Of a stretch of DNA of 64,000 nt, positions 8,669 to 17,226 are shown in pieces. The stretch lies in the NCBI GenBank assembly GCA_945868805.1, contig CAMBMO010000002.1, forward strand, positions 1 through 64,000. The letters run 5' to 3'. Origin of the DNA: Singulisphaera sp. GP187. GTDB lineage: Bacteria; Planctomycetota; Phycisphaerae; Phycisphaerales; SM1A02. A program made the translations under genes and the position numbers. Within the stretch, counting starts at the first letter, position 1, and every line of letters starts with the position of its first letter. Under the pieces are notes generated by a model that was not told where the DNA came from, searched no databases, and worked only from the letters and a program-made list of their open reading frames with translations.

Positions 8669-10168
8669 TCAACTCGGAAGGTCGTCCGCGCCACCCTCGT
8701 ATCGTGCGCCCCGAGGCTCCAAACTTCGATACTCCACCCCCGATGGTGAAGCGGCTGACATATAGGAACGGAAGCACGTCGAATTTTGATCCCAAATCAG
8801 CTTGATCACGCCCGTCGGCCCATTTCGCTGTTTGGCAAAGATCAGTTCCCCCATGCCGACTTTGTCTCGGTTGGAGTCCGCCCACTCTGGATCTCCCTGG
8901 TGGTAGTACTCCTCGCGGTGCAACATCATGATGACATCTGCGTCCTGCTCGATTGACCCCGACTCGCGGAGATCGCTCATACGTGGACGGTGCCCTTCGC
9001 GTTGCTCCGCCGCGCGGTTCAGCTGGGAGAGGCATACGACCGGGACATCCAATTCCCGTGCCATCGCCTTGATTCCACGACTGATTTCGCTCACCTCGAC
9101 TTGCCGGCTCTCGCTTCGCGAACCCGAGCTCATCAATTGAAGGTAGTCAATGAAGACACACTCAATCCCAAACTTCTCCTTCATTCGTCGCGCCTTTGAA
9201 CGGAGCTGAAGAAGCGTCAGACCAGCTGTGTCATCGATAAAGATCTTCGACGAGGCGAGCGCATCGCACGCCGCCATGAGGCGCCGGTTGTCATCAGCGA
9301 GAAGCGTTCCCCTCCGGAGTCGCTGGCTATCAACTCCCGCCTTCGCGCAGAGCAACCGCTGAACGAGTTGCTGTCGCCCCATTTCAAGGCTGAACATAGC
9401 AACGGACTGACCCGTCACCGCAATACCTTCCATGAGATTCAACGCAAGCGCGGTCTTTCCCATCGAAGGACGCGCAGCGACGATCAACATCTCGCCACGT
9501 TGCAAACCCGTCGTCATTTCGTCGATGTCTTCGAACCCGCACGACAATCCTGTGAGACCAGTTCCATCACGAGACTCCAGCTTTGCCATCGTCTCTTGGA
9601 GCAGATCTGGCAGATGGGCGAATGGCGTCGATTCGCGCATTTGGGCGATCGAAAATATCTTCTGTTCCGCAAGCTCCAGGATCACCTGCGCTTCTTCGGT
9701 CGAGTGGAACGCATCGTGCACGGTTGAACTGGATGCATCGATCAGCTGTCGAAGCGTCGCCTTGTCTCGAACAGCTTTTGCGTACTCCGTCGCGAACTGT
9801 GCGCTCGGCACCGCTTCGGAAAGTTGAACCAAGTAGTCCAATCCTCCGATTGCTTCGAGAACCTGCCGATCAGTCAACTGCTGATTGAGTCGCACAACAT
9901 CGACCGAAGCAGTCCGATCATAGATCTCGACCATCGCCGAATAAATCGACCGATGCTTGTCGAGAAAGAAATCGTCTCCGCCTCGAATGATCCCCACGAC
10001 ATCTCCGATGACTCCGGGGTCGATGAGCATGCTTCCAAGGAGCGCCATTTCAGATTCTGGCGCGTTGGGAGGCATTGCCTTCAGGAGACGCGCCGTTTCC
10101 TGTGGATCTACCTTGGGCGAAACATCTCCACGACCGCCCGGTCGTGATTGGCGGGCTGACTTTGCCAT
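8669..10168 (-). CDS. dnaB: Replicative DNA helicase DnaB
   Basis: 499 residues from the ATG at 10168 (MAKSARQSRPGGRGDVSP). An upstream in-frame ATG at 10222 would overlap the HU gene by 41 bases and is less likely. The N-terminal DnaB domain (about 33-135) has NAPESEMALLGSMLIDPGVI. The RecA-like C-terminal domain has Walker A as ARPSMGKTALALNLME, Walker B in ECVFIDYLQLM, and the conserved SQLNRAAEQR and LRESGSIEQDADVI segments. It unwinds DNA at the replication fork as a hexamer. There is no sign of an intein. It follows the HU-like gene by 13 bases and is followed by the ECF sigma gene. Confidence 0.96.
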   Translation of the reverse strand: MAKSARQSRPGGRGDVSPKVDPQETARLLKAMPPNAPESEMALLGSMLIDPGVIGDVVGIIRGGDDFFLDKHRSIYSAMVEIYDRTASVDVVRLNQQLTDRQVLEAIGGLDYLVQLSEAVPSAQFATEYAKAVRDKATLRQLIDASSSTVHDAFHSTEEAQVILELAEQKIFSIAQMRESTPFAHLPDLLQETMAKLESRDGTGLTGLSCGFEDIDEMTTGLQRGEMLIVAARPSMGKTALALNLMEGIAVTGQSVAMFSLEMGRQQLVQRLLCAKAGVDSQRLRRGTLLADDNRRLMAACDALASSKIFIDDTAGLTLLQLRSKARRMKEKFGIECVFIDYLQLMSSGSRSESRQVEVSEISRGIKAMARELDVPVVCLSQLNRAAEQREGHRPRMSDLRESGSIEQDADVIMMLHREEYYHQGDPEWADSNRDKVGMGELIFAKQRNGPTGVIKLIWDQNSTCFRSYMSAASPSGVEYRSLEPRGARYEGGADDLPS

Positions 10169-10181
10169 TATTGACTTGCCA

Positions 10182-10502
10182 TCACCGAGACAGAACGGCG
10201 GGTTGCCGGGTTTTCTCGCCAAGGACTATTTGTTCTCGCATCAGACGTCCGATCTTGAATCGAACCGCCTTTCGAGCAGGAACGATGACTTGCTCGAGCG
10301 TCTTTGGATTCTGCGCGGTTCTCGCCGCGCGTTCCCGGACTTCAAAGACACCGAAGTCACGAAACTCCAATCGATTTCCATTGGTCAGTTCATCGATCAT
10401 CCCGTCGAGAAACAACTGGACAGCGCGCTTAACCTCGCCGCGCTTCTGGCCAGTTTGCTCTGCGATCCGATCAACAAAGTCTTTCTTAGTAATCGTTGCC
10501 AT
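10182..10502 (-). CDS. HU/IHF-family DNA-binding protein
   Basis: 106 residues starting MATITKKDFVDRIAEQTGQ. The family core covers about residues 1-92: the helical dimerisation part, the FRDFGVFEVRERAARTAQNP beta-arm region with the expected NP tip, and the VRFKIGRLMRE ending corresponding to the usual FKPGKxLK. A tail of about 14 residues extends beyond ordinary HU. It should bend and compact DNA as a dimer. The gene is upstream of dnaB on the same strand. Whether it acts as HU, as IHF or as a planctomycete-specific variant is not decidable here. Confidence 0.93.
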   Translation of the reverse strand: MATITKKDFVDRIAEQTGQKRGEVKRAVQLFLDGMIDELTNGNRLEFRDFGVFEVRERAARTAQNPKTLEQVIVPARKAVRFKIGRLMREQIVLGEKTRQPAVLSR

Positions 10503-10693
10503 TTCAGTACCCCGTCAAGTTTGAAGTTGGAGTTGCAAGCTGGTTCATTCGTCAATCATTCCGCAATCATTTATCGAACATGAATCGAAACACAATTGCC
10601 AGTCACATCATTGGGAAGTGCCGACACTTCCGAGTTGATTACGCAACCGTAAGTTCGGCGACTCGTCTAGTATTACGATTGGTCACAGCGCAG

Positions 10694-12226
10694 TCAAGCG
10701 GTCGGGACATTTGCACCAGTCGCGAACTGGGCGCGAACACGATCGACCACAGAAGTTGTGGATAGTCCCGGTCGCTGAGCGACAATTGACAATTTTATCC
10801 CAAGTTCCTTGACAACGCTCGATTCCGTGATCTCTTTCGACTTGTAGTCCCCCCCCTTCACATAAACATCTGGCCTGACGACCCGGAGAAGTTCGGTGGC
10901 TGTTGGTTCCGCGAAGATCGTGATGTAGTCGACGGACATCAACTCGCCCAGGAGTTCAGCGCGATCGGTCTCACAATAGATTGGTCGGTCGTTTCCTTTG
11001 AGCGATCTCACCTGCGCGTCGCAGTTCAACCCGACGACAAGAATGTCTCCGAGCGACTTCGCCTCGCGAAGGTACGAGACATGCCCTGCATGGAGCACAT
11101 CAAAGCAGCCGTTTGTCAAGACGATCGTGCGACCCGCCGCTCGGTGCGCTGCAATCTCGATCAAGAGGTCAGCGCGGGATCTGGTCTTGCCCTTCGTCGC
11201 GTACGCGAGACGAAAGACCTGCGCTTGAATCTCCGCAATTGAAAACGCACGGACGCCAAAGATTTCGACTTCCATCCCCGCAGCAATGTTTGCCAATGTG
11301 ACCGATTCGATCCAACCCATTCCGTTCGCGATCGCGCCTGCGAGGACTGCCAACACCATGTCTCCCGCGCCAGTCACATCGTAAACCTGCCTGACAACCG
11401 TCGGAAGGTGGACGGGGTCCGATCCCTTGACCTCGAGGATCGCGCCGTACTTATCGAGAGTGATGATGGCTGCTTCCAGGTCAAGCGCTTTCATCAAAGC
11501 TCCTGCCAACTCTTTCGATGCGTCGACGACACGACTCGGGTCGACGATCGTCCCGGTTGCCTTTTCGGCCTCGGAACGATTCGGTGTGATCGCAGTCGCG
11601 CCGCGATAGCGCGCGTAGTCCGCGATCGCAGCCGGATCAACCAAAACCGGGATCGACTTCGCCCGACAGAGTTCGATCAACTTCGCGCAGAGTCCCGTCG
11701 TGCACACGCCTTTCGTGTAGTCCTCGATGCAGACCACATCGCACGATGGCAGACGCGCCGAGATGGCGTCCATAAGTCTTGCCTGCACTTCAACTGAGAG
11801 CGGCTCCTTCGACTCGACATCGATCCGAAACATCTTTTGAGGATGGCGATGCTGTGCGCGTCCAATCAGGCTCCGCTTTGTCGTCGTCGGTCGAGTCGAA
11901 TCAACCATGAGCCCGCTTGTCGAACACTTTCCTCGTTCGAGCGCGGCGCGCAACAACCGCCCCTCGGAATCGTCTCCGACGACCCCGACGCACTCGACAA
12001 CGCCGCCGAGCGCCGCAGCGAACACCGCGACGTTGCCTGCACCACCTGCCGTGTCGGTCGTCGCAAGCGGATCGCGAACCGCAAGCACCGGTACTGGCGC
12101 ATCCGGGCTCAGGCGTTCGGCATCTCCCGCCAGTGCCTGGTCGAGCATGAAATCCCCTACCACGAGGAGCCGAAATGGCTTCCAAGCGCGAACGCCATTG
12201 AGAACACGATCTTCCATCGAACTCAT
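10694..12226 (-). CDS. hldE: Bifunctional heptose-7-phosphate kinase / heptose-1-phosphate adenylyltransferase
   Basis: 510 residues from the ATG at 12226 (MSSMEDRVLNGVRAW); the frame continues upstream to a TTG at 12250 inside lpxK. The N-terminal 320 residues are a PfkB-type sugar kinase, with LLVVGDFMLDQ at the start and the catalytic YDVTGAGDMVLAVLAG near its end. The C-terminal 140 residues are a nucleotidyltransferase with TNGCFDVLHAGHVSYL (the HxGH signature). Together they catalyse two steps of ADP-heptose synthesis for the LPS inner core. Its neighbours are LpxK and a heptosyltransferase, which support this pathway. Both domains look intact. Confidence 0.95.
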   Translation of the reverse strand: MSSMEDRVLNGVRAWKPFRLLVVGDFMLDQALAGDAERLSPDAPVPVLAVRDPLATTDTAGGAGNVAVFAAALGGVVECVGVVGDDSEGRLLRAALERGKCSTSGLMVDSTRPTTTKRSLIGRAQHRHPQKMFRIDVESKEPLSVEVQARLMDAISARLPSCDVVCIEDYTKGVCTTGLCAKLIELCRAKSIPVLVDPAAIADYARYRGATAITPNRSEAEKATGTIVDPSRVVDASKELAGALMKALDLEAAIITLDKYGAILEVKGSDPVHLPTVVRQVYDVTGAGDMVLAVLAGAIANGMGWIESVTLANIAAGMEVEIFGVRAFSIAEIQAQVFRLAYATKGKTRSRADLLIEIAAHRAAGRTIVLTNGCFDVLHAGHVSYLREAKSLGDILVVGLNCDAQVRSLKGNDRPIYCETDRAELLGELMSVDYITIFAEPTATELLRVVRPDVYVKGGDYKSKEITESSVVKELGIKLSIVAQRPGLSTTSVVDRVRAQFATGANVPTA

Positions 12227-12236
12227 GATGAACAGA

Positions 12237-13298
12237 CTACCGCCTCGCAACGCTTCGCTCGAGAAGTTCTCGAAACGCGTCTTCCCCCTGAGAGAACTTC
12301 AGTCCCAGAATCGGCACGACGACGGGCAGGCCGATGATTGCGGCATCGATGGCGACCTTTACCCAGTCCTTTCTTGTCATTGCGATCAGCTCGGCGCTCC
12401 TTTCCCTTGCGGTCTGCGTCAAGCGCGCAACTGCGGCGTGACCGTACGAAGCGTGGTCTCTTAACGACGCGACTTCGACGACCACCGCGCCCGACGCTTG
12501 AAGCTGTCGCACGAATCCATCTGGGCGAGCAATTCCCGCCCAGACCGCGACACGCCTGCCTCGAATCCATTCATTCGATTCGACGCGCGATTCGTCGCCG
12601 TGTTGCCGATCGTGGCGATGAATCTCCAATCCACTCCAGGCGTGATCGCACCAAGCGGTCGCAGAACGTCCGTGAAGGGTTCGAATCTTTCGATCGAGCT
12701 CCGCATCGAATTCGGTCGCATGAGTGACGACGACTGCTCCAGCGCGTGACAAGGATGTGGCAGGCTCGCGCAACCAACCGAGCGGTAGGAGCGCACCATC
12801 GAGCTGAGGATCGGTGCGATCAATCAACACGATGTCCAAGTCTCGTGCGAGCACGCGATGTTGGAACCCATCGTCCATGATCACGACTCCGATCGACGGG
12901 TCCAATGCGATGCAGGACCGAATCGTCTCGAATCGATTCGCTCCGACCGCAAGTCTTGCTTCAGGCACGATCTGCTGATGTTCGATCGCTTCATCGGATC
13001 TCCCATTGCGACTGCGATACCCACGGATCGCGATGAGAGGGATGAGAGGGATGAGAGGGATGAGAGGGATGGTCTGTCGCGAGAGCGCCCACTGCGCAAT
13101 CCAGCGAACCATCGGACTCTTGCCAGTTCCACCCACGACGATGTTGCCGACCGAAATGACAGGTTGCTCGACCGATCGAACTCCAATCCCGCGATCGCGT
13201 CGTGCATTTCGGGCACCCACGATGCGCCCATACGCGTGACTCGCAACGAGCGCCATCGGCGCGCACCAGCTCGGGAGAATGGATGGAGAGCGTGTCAC
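12237..13298 (-). CDS. lpxK: Tetraacyldisaccharide 4'-kinase (lipid A biosynthesis)
   Basis: 353 residues with the LpxK P-loop VGGTGKSPMVRWIAQW following the conserved PVISVGNI, then VVIMDDGFQHRVLARDLDIV, a hallmark of the family. It phosphorylates the 4' position of the lipid A disaccharide on the inner face of the inner membrane. An unusual local feature is a 9-base tandem repeat giving four PLI units (about residues 78-89), between the P-loop and the RGYRSR segment, where LpxK has a short loop. Its start overlaps the Maf gene stop by 4 bases and its stop precedes hldE by 10 bases, so the three genes are probably one transcript. Confidence 0.94.
   Translation of the reverse strand: MTRSPSILPSWCAPMALVASHAYGRIVGARNARRDRGIGVRSVEQPVISVGNIVVGGTGKSPMVRWIAQWALSRQTIPLIPLIPLIPLIAIRGYRSRNGRSDEAIEHQQIVPEARLAVGANRFETIRSCIALDPSIGVVIMDDGFQHRVLARDLDIVLIDRTDPQLDGALLPLGWLREPATSLSRAGAVVVTHATEFDAELDRKIRTLHGRSATAWCDHAWSGLEIHRHDRQHGDESRVESNEWIRGRRVAVWAGIARPDGFVRQLQASGAVVVEVASLRDHASYGHAAVARLTQTARERSAELIAMTRKDWVKVAIDAAIIGLPVVVPILGLKFSQGEDAFRELLERSVARR
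13032..13067 (-). repeat. 9-base tandem repeat, four copies, inside lpxK
   Basis: Four head-to-tail copies of gatgagagg (plus strand) give Pro-Leu-Ile repeats in LpxK. The unit is a multiple of three, so slippage would lengthen or shorten a loop without breaking the frame. Confidence 0.93.
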
Positions 13299-13915
13299 GA
13301 TTCGTCTTCCCGAACTCTGAGGAGCCGCACGAGGAGTGGAACCAACAATCGCATGGGTAGCCCGATCACCGTTGTCTCGTCACCGCTGTACGTCACAGGC
13401 CAGCCCGCCGCCACGATTTCCGCCAGATTGTAACCGCCCGCACGACCTCGCCACCCACCACGCTCAAGATGTTCGGTCAACTGTCGATCAGAAATCGCGC
13501 CGAAATGGACGTCCACGCAATCGGCGATCATCGTGCGCGAATCGTCCGCAAGGTGAATCAAACAAACTCCCGTGACGACTCGTTGCGTCTGGTTTCTCGT
13601 CGACTCAAGAAGCTCGCGCGCGTGCGCGCTGTCGCGAGGTTTACCGATCACGCGTCCACTCAGCACGCAAACGGTATCGGCCGACAGAACAATTCGGCTC
13701 GTCGGAGCGAGCGATTTCAGTCGACCTAGATCGCGTGTGATCTGAGCGGCCTTGAACCACGCAACCGCGCAGCAATCTTCCCTCGCATGACTTGCACGGA
13801 TTGTCAATCCACCATCGTCGACAGAGGGAGCGATGACGATGGGATTAAAACCAGCCGCATTCAACAATTCGCGACGTCTGGGACTCGTACTGGCGAGAAC
13901 GAGCTCGTCACTCAC
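13295..13915 (-). CDS. Maf-family nucleotide pyrophosphatase
   Basis: 206 residues from a GTG at 13915, which overlaps the upstream glycosyltransferase stop in the string GTGAGTGA and gives the canonical Maf N-terminus SDELVLASTSPRRRELL. A longer frame begins at 13963 but only adds residues unlike the family. Further support comes from the catalytic segment VLSADTVCVLSGRVIGKP and the later YNLAEIVAAGWPVTYSGD. Maf proteins hydrolyse non-canonical or modified nucleoside triphosphates and have been linked to division arrest. The gene is embedded in the LPS block and overlaps lpxK by 4 bases. Confidence 0.92.
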   Translation of the reverse strand: MSDELVLASTSPRRRELLNAAGFNPIVIAPSVDDGGLTIRASHAREDCCAVAWFKAAQITRDLGRLKSLAPTSRIVLSADTVCVLSGRVIGKPRDSAHARELLESTRNQTQRVVTGVCLIHLADDSRTMIADCVDVHFGAISDRQLTEHLERGGWRGRAGGYNLAEIVAAGWPVTYSGDETTVIGLPMRLLVPLLVRLLRVREDES

Positions 13916-14987
13916 GACTACGCCCACCAGAAAGTCGCTTGCGGACGAGCGAGGCCACGTCATCCACGGAGATGCGTTCCATCAGCTTCCGACCCATCGC
14001 CGGATCACGGTGATCGTGTCTTGCGAGATCTTCGCCGTGGCCCCCGTGGATGCACCATGCCTGACCCTGGTAGGGACCATCGGTTGTCGGTCGGGTCGCA
14101 CCGTAGAGCGCGACGAACGGAACTCCCAATCCAACCGCCAAGTGCGTCGGCGCCGAGTCGAGTCCAATCAGCAACGATGCGTTCTGAATAACCGCCATCG
14201 TTGCGCCGACTGTCGTCAGTCCAACCAAATTATGAAATCGCAACTCTTCAATCGTTGACGCGCCTGCGACAGCATCCGCGACTTGCCCCTCCTCTCCGCC
14301 GGCCCCGATCCAGATCACGTCCTGAATTCCGTTGCGGACAAGATCGGGCGCGACGCTCCGCATCAAATCGCCCCAACGCGCATCAATCCATCGCTTTCCT
14401 TTCCAACCGTTCGTGGTCGCGAGCACAGCGAATGGTCCATTGATCCCGCGCCGAGTCGACTCCTCGCGCCACCACTCAACTGAAACCGATGGAGCAACGA
14501 GGCGCATGTCCGCGATCGCAACTACGCCGACTTCCGAAACGAGCCGCAACATCCCGTCCACGACATGGAGACCTTGGGGAAGTGTCACTCTATGATTGGC
14601 GGCAAGCCACGAAAACTCTCGTCCAGCTCGATCTCCCACACGGACCTTCGATCGAGTCATCCACGACATCAGACCGCTCCGTGCGAGTCCCTGCGCATCA
14701 ATCACGAGGTCGTATCGACCTCGGCTCAGGCGCAAAAACCACTGCAGAGTTCTCCAAGCGATTCGCGGATTTCGCCAACACGCCTTGAATTCTCGCTTGG
14801 GAAATTTCACGACGCCATCAATGGCCGGATGATCGCTGATCGCGGGAGACCATCGATCTTCGACGACCCAGTCGATCACAGCTTTCGGGAATGATTTGCG
14901 AAGCGACCAGAGCAACGGAACGGTTCGACAGACGTCGCCGAACGCGCTTGGGCGCACAATGAGGATGCGCCGTGGAACACTCCGCAT
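13908..14987 (-). CDS. Glycosyltransferase family 9 (ADP-heptose:LPS heptosyltransferase-like)
   Basis: 359 residues from the ATG at 14987, giving MRSVPRRILIVRPSAFGDVC, the standard start of heptosyltransferases with the RxSAxGD motif. The frame stays open another 99 codons upstream, but that part has no family resemblance and overlaps the divergent kinase gene. The C-terminal half contains LLIGLDSAPTHLAVGLGVPFVALYG, the donor-binding signature of GT9. It would transfer heptose to the lipid A/Kdo core. The downstream neighbours Maf, LpxK and HldE provide lipid A phosphorylation and the ADP-heptose donor. The exact acceptor position is unknown. Confidence 0.9.
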   Translation of the reverse strand: MRSVPRRILIVRPSAFGDVCRTVPLLWSLRKSFPKAVIDWVVEDRWSPAISDHPAIDGVVKFPKREFKACWRNPRIAWRTLQWFLRLSRGRYDLVIDAQGLARSGLMSWMTRSKVRVGDRAGREFSWLAANHRVTLPQGLHVVDGMLRLVSEVGVVAIADMRLVAPSVSVEWWREESTRRGINGPFAVLATTNGWKGKRWIDARWGDLMRSVAPDLVRNGIQDVIWIGAGGEEGQVADAVAGASTIEELRFHNLVGLTTVGATMAVIQNASLLIGLDSAPTHLAVGLGVPFVALYGATRPTTDGPYQGQAWCIHGGHGEDLARHDHRDPAMGRKLMERISVDDVASLVRKRLSGGRSRE

Positions 14988-15052
14988 ATGAATTGCGAAG
15001 AGAAGTATAGTGGAAACCGAGATGTCGATACTTTTCGAGGACGTTTCTTCGC

Positions 15053-16378
15053 GTGAATGAATCCGAGACCAATTCCGAACCGACACCTTCTCCGGGAGAC
15101 TCTTCGAGTTCCCGGCCTGAGGCCAACGATGCATCCTCGAGTCGCAGTGGCGAGAGCGGAGGGTCTCGCGGGGGTAGCTCCTCTGATTCTGTGATGGGAC
15201 GCCTCGTCGTCGATCGAGGGCTCGCGACCCAGGCGGAAGTGGACGCCGCATTTGCCGCGATGCGCACACCTGCAGGAGAGTCAAAGGCGTTTATCGACAT
15301 TCTGGTTGAAGGCCAGGTCATCACTCGTCGTCAACTCGCGCGCCTGCGCAGCGAAGCCGAGAGCGATCGAACCGTCCTGCGAATTCCCGGCTATCAAATC
15401 ATTCGAAAGCTTGGATCCGGCGCGATGGCATCGGTGTATCTCGCGAAGCAGATGAGTCTTGATCGACTGGTCGCGATCAAGATTCTCCCCCACCGCTACT
15501 CGACCGATGCATCGTTCATCGAGCGTTTCTATAAGGAAGGTCGATCGGTCGCGAAACTCTCCGATCCCAACATCGTCGGCGCGTTCGATGTCGGCCAAGT
15601 CGGCGAACAGCACTACTTCGTCATGGAGTATGTCGATGGCGAAACCGTCTACGACCGCATCGTCAAGGCGAAGCGACTCAAAGAACGAGATGCGCTCGTC
15701 ATCGCACGTCAGGTTGCAAGTGCATTGAAACATGCCCATGCCCGCGGATTCATTCATCGAGACATCAAACCCAAAAACATCATCATGACCAAGTCCAACA
15801 TTGCAAAGTTGGCGGATTTAGGTCTCGCGCGATCGATCAGCGATAAGAAGGCGGCGGAAGCGGAGCGACACAAGGCGCTGGGGACCCCCTACTACATCAG
15901 TCCCGAGCAGATTCGGGGGTCTGTCGAACTTGGCCCCCCCGCGGACATCTATGGGCTTGGTGCAACGCTCTACCACATGCTCACTGGACGAGTTCCCTAT
16001 CAAGGGAGGAATCCGAGCGAGGTCATGCAACATCACATCTCGCAAGAGCTGACCCCCCCCGATCAAATCGCAGCGGGCATCTCGCAGTCGGCCGCAGAGA
16101 TTGTCGAGATGATGCTGAAGAAATCACCACGCGAGCGATATCAAACTGCGGAAGAGCTACTCGAAGATTTGGACCACGCGCTTGCTGGTGAACCACTTCG
16201 TCATGCCAGTCGAGCGATGGATCTCGCCAGCATCGCGACGGATGTCGAGGGTCAGGCGCAAACCGAAGTGCAGACGGCACCTGCGACCTCGCGCATGTTT
16301 TCTGGGCTCTCCCTTGCAGTCATCATCGGGCTAGGGACATTGTGCGGATTGCTCTTCGTTCTGCTCTTGAGAAAGTGA
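15053..16378 (+). CDS. Membrane-anchored serine/threonine protein kinase with two MshEN-like repeats
   Basis: 441 residues from a GTG (15053) with GAGGA about 12 bases upstream. An acidic Ser-rich head (1-42) is followed by two short repeats, MGRLVVDRGLATQAEVDAAF (about 44-63) and IDILVEGQVITRRQLARLRS (about 82-101), which resemble the GspE/MshE N-terminal helical motif. The kinase domain (about 113-380) has the glycine loop LGSGAMASVY, ATP lysine in VAIKIL, HRDIKPKNI, DLGLARS in place of DFG, and APE replaced by SPE. A single membrane helix ends the protein (about 417-438) with no external domain. It should phosphorylate cytoplasmic proteins at the membrane. Divergent from the heptosyltransferase gene. 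Confidence 0.93.
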   Translation: MNESETNSEPTPSPGDSSSSRPEANDASSSRSGESGGSRGGSSSDSVMGRLVVDRGLATQAEVDAAFAAMRTPAGESKAFIDILVEGQVITRRQLARLRSEAESDRTVLRIPGYQIIRKLGSGAMASVYLAKQMSLDRLVAIKILPHRYSTDASFIERFYKEGRSVAKLSDPNIVGAFDVGQVGEQHYFVMEYVDGETVYDRIVKAKRLKERDALVIARQVASALKHAHARGFIHRDIKPKNIIMTKSNIAKLADLGLARSISDKKAAEAERHKALGTPYYISPEQIRGSVELGPPADIYGLGATLYHMLTGRVPYQGRNPSEVMQHHISQELTPPDQIAAGISQSAAEIVEMMLKKSPRERYQTAEELLEDLDHALAGEPLRHASRAMDLASIATDVEGQAQTEVQTAPATSRMFSGLSLAVIIGLGTLCGLLFVLLLRK

Positions 16379-16386
16379 CCGCCAAG

Positions 16387-16423
16387 CGCGATCGCCGCCA
16401 TCGTTTCGCGATCGCCGCCATCG
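16387..16423. repeat. 17-base direct repeat between kinase and ridA-type gene
   Basis: cgcgatcgccgccatcg occurs at 16387-16403 and 16407-16423 with a period of 20. It fills the 46-base convergent gap. Each copy contains the palindrome gcgatcgc. Confidence 0.85.
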
Positions 16424-16424
16424 G

Positions 16425-16904
16425 CTAAGGATGGACTTCCACCATCATTTCGACTTCAACACACGCACCCAACGGCAATGCGTTCGTCCCGACAGCCGCT
16501 CGGGCATGCCGCCCAGATTCGCCGAAGATCTGTTGGAGCAAGTCGCTTGCTCCGTTGGCGACTTTCGGCTGATCGGCGAATCCATCGTCGCACGCGACGA
16601 AGACTCCCAGTCGCACGATTCGCGAGACTCGCCCCAGTCCACCGCATTCACCGGCAACGACCGCAAGCGCGTTCAAAACGCACTGACGGGCGCACTCTTG
16701 GGCAATATCCAGTGAGACCGCCGAGGGAACCTTGCCCGTTGCGATCAACTTGCCGCTCTGAAAAGGCAGTTGTCCGCTGACAACCAAAAGATTCCCCGTG
16801 CGAACCGCAGGCACATAAGAGGCGACGGGCTTCGGAGCCGGGGGGAGTTCAAGTCCAAGCTTGGCAAGCATTTCCATAGCACCGTGAGGGTTGAGGGTCG
16901 TCAT
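16425..16904 (-). CDS. RidA/YjgF-family protein
   Basis: 159 residues from the ATG at 16904 (MTTLNPHGAMEMLAKLGL); an in-frame start at 16961 adds 19 unrelated residues. The YjgF fold is recognisable from TGNLLVVSGQLPF, the central CVLNALAVVAGECGGLGRV and the C-terminal GRHARAAVGTNALPLGACVE. The subfamily resembles the longer 'RidA-like' group in which the Arg of the enamine/imine deaminase site (usually in SRxxxxVxxLP) is retained as the R in HARAAVGTNALP. RidA proteins remove reactive enamines made by PLP enzymes. There is no operon partner to hint at its substrate. Confidence 0.9.
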   Translation of the reverse strand: MTTLNPHGAMEMLAKLGLELPPAPKPVASYVPAVRTGNLLVVSGQLPFQSGKLIATGKVPSAVSLDIAQECARQCVLNALAVVAGECGGLGRVSRIVRLGVFVACDDGFADQPKVANGASDLLQQIFGESGRHARAAVGTNALPLGACVEVEMMVEVHP

Positions 16905-17004
16905 TCCCCAAAGATAGTGCGTTTCAAGAAATAATTTTACGAAAACTGTAATTTGACTCACCCTGAATTCGAAGTACCTTCGTACCGTCTAGTGACAGTT
17001 TCGT

Positions 17005-17043
17005 GTATCGCCTTGGTATCGCCTTGGTATCGCCTTTGTATCG
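17005..17043. repeat. 11-base tandem repeat, about 3.5 copies
   Basis: gtatcgccttg repeats twice exactly, followed by gtatcgccttt and gtatcg. The period is 11, about one helical turn. It lies in the long leader region upstream of the pseudopilin genes. Confidence 0.92.
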
Positions 17044-17173
17044 GATGGTTATTTGGGTCTCCATATTCTCGAGCGGATCGAAGCTCTTATCGTCGCTCAA
17101 ATCGTCCTCGTTGCCAGATATCTGGCCTACTCCTTCCTGACCCGAAGAACCGACATATCGAAGCCCCGCCTCG

Positions 17174-17226
17174 GCTGACTGTGAAGCTGACTGTGAAGCT
17201 GACTGTGAAGTTGACTGTGAAGTTGG
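17174..17226. repeat. 12-base tandem repeat, about 4.4 copies
   Basis: gctgactgtgaa occurs three times exactly, then gttgactgtgaa and a partial fifth copy. It is about 280 bases upstream of the first pseudopilin start. Confidence 0.92.

Noticed and set aside
14999-15040. Possible divergent promoters between the heptosyltransferase and kinase genes (TATAGT/TATACT)
   Set aside because: A -10-like element is present on both strands but neither has a -35 hexamer at acceptable spacing.
14988-15284. Longer N-terminus of the heptosyltransferase
   Set aside because: The extra 99 codons overlap the divergent kinase gene and the family motif starts directly at the ATG at 14987.
17005-17226. Possible CRISPR array
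   Set aside because: The units are 11-12 bases with no spacers, so these are plain tandem repeats.
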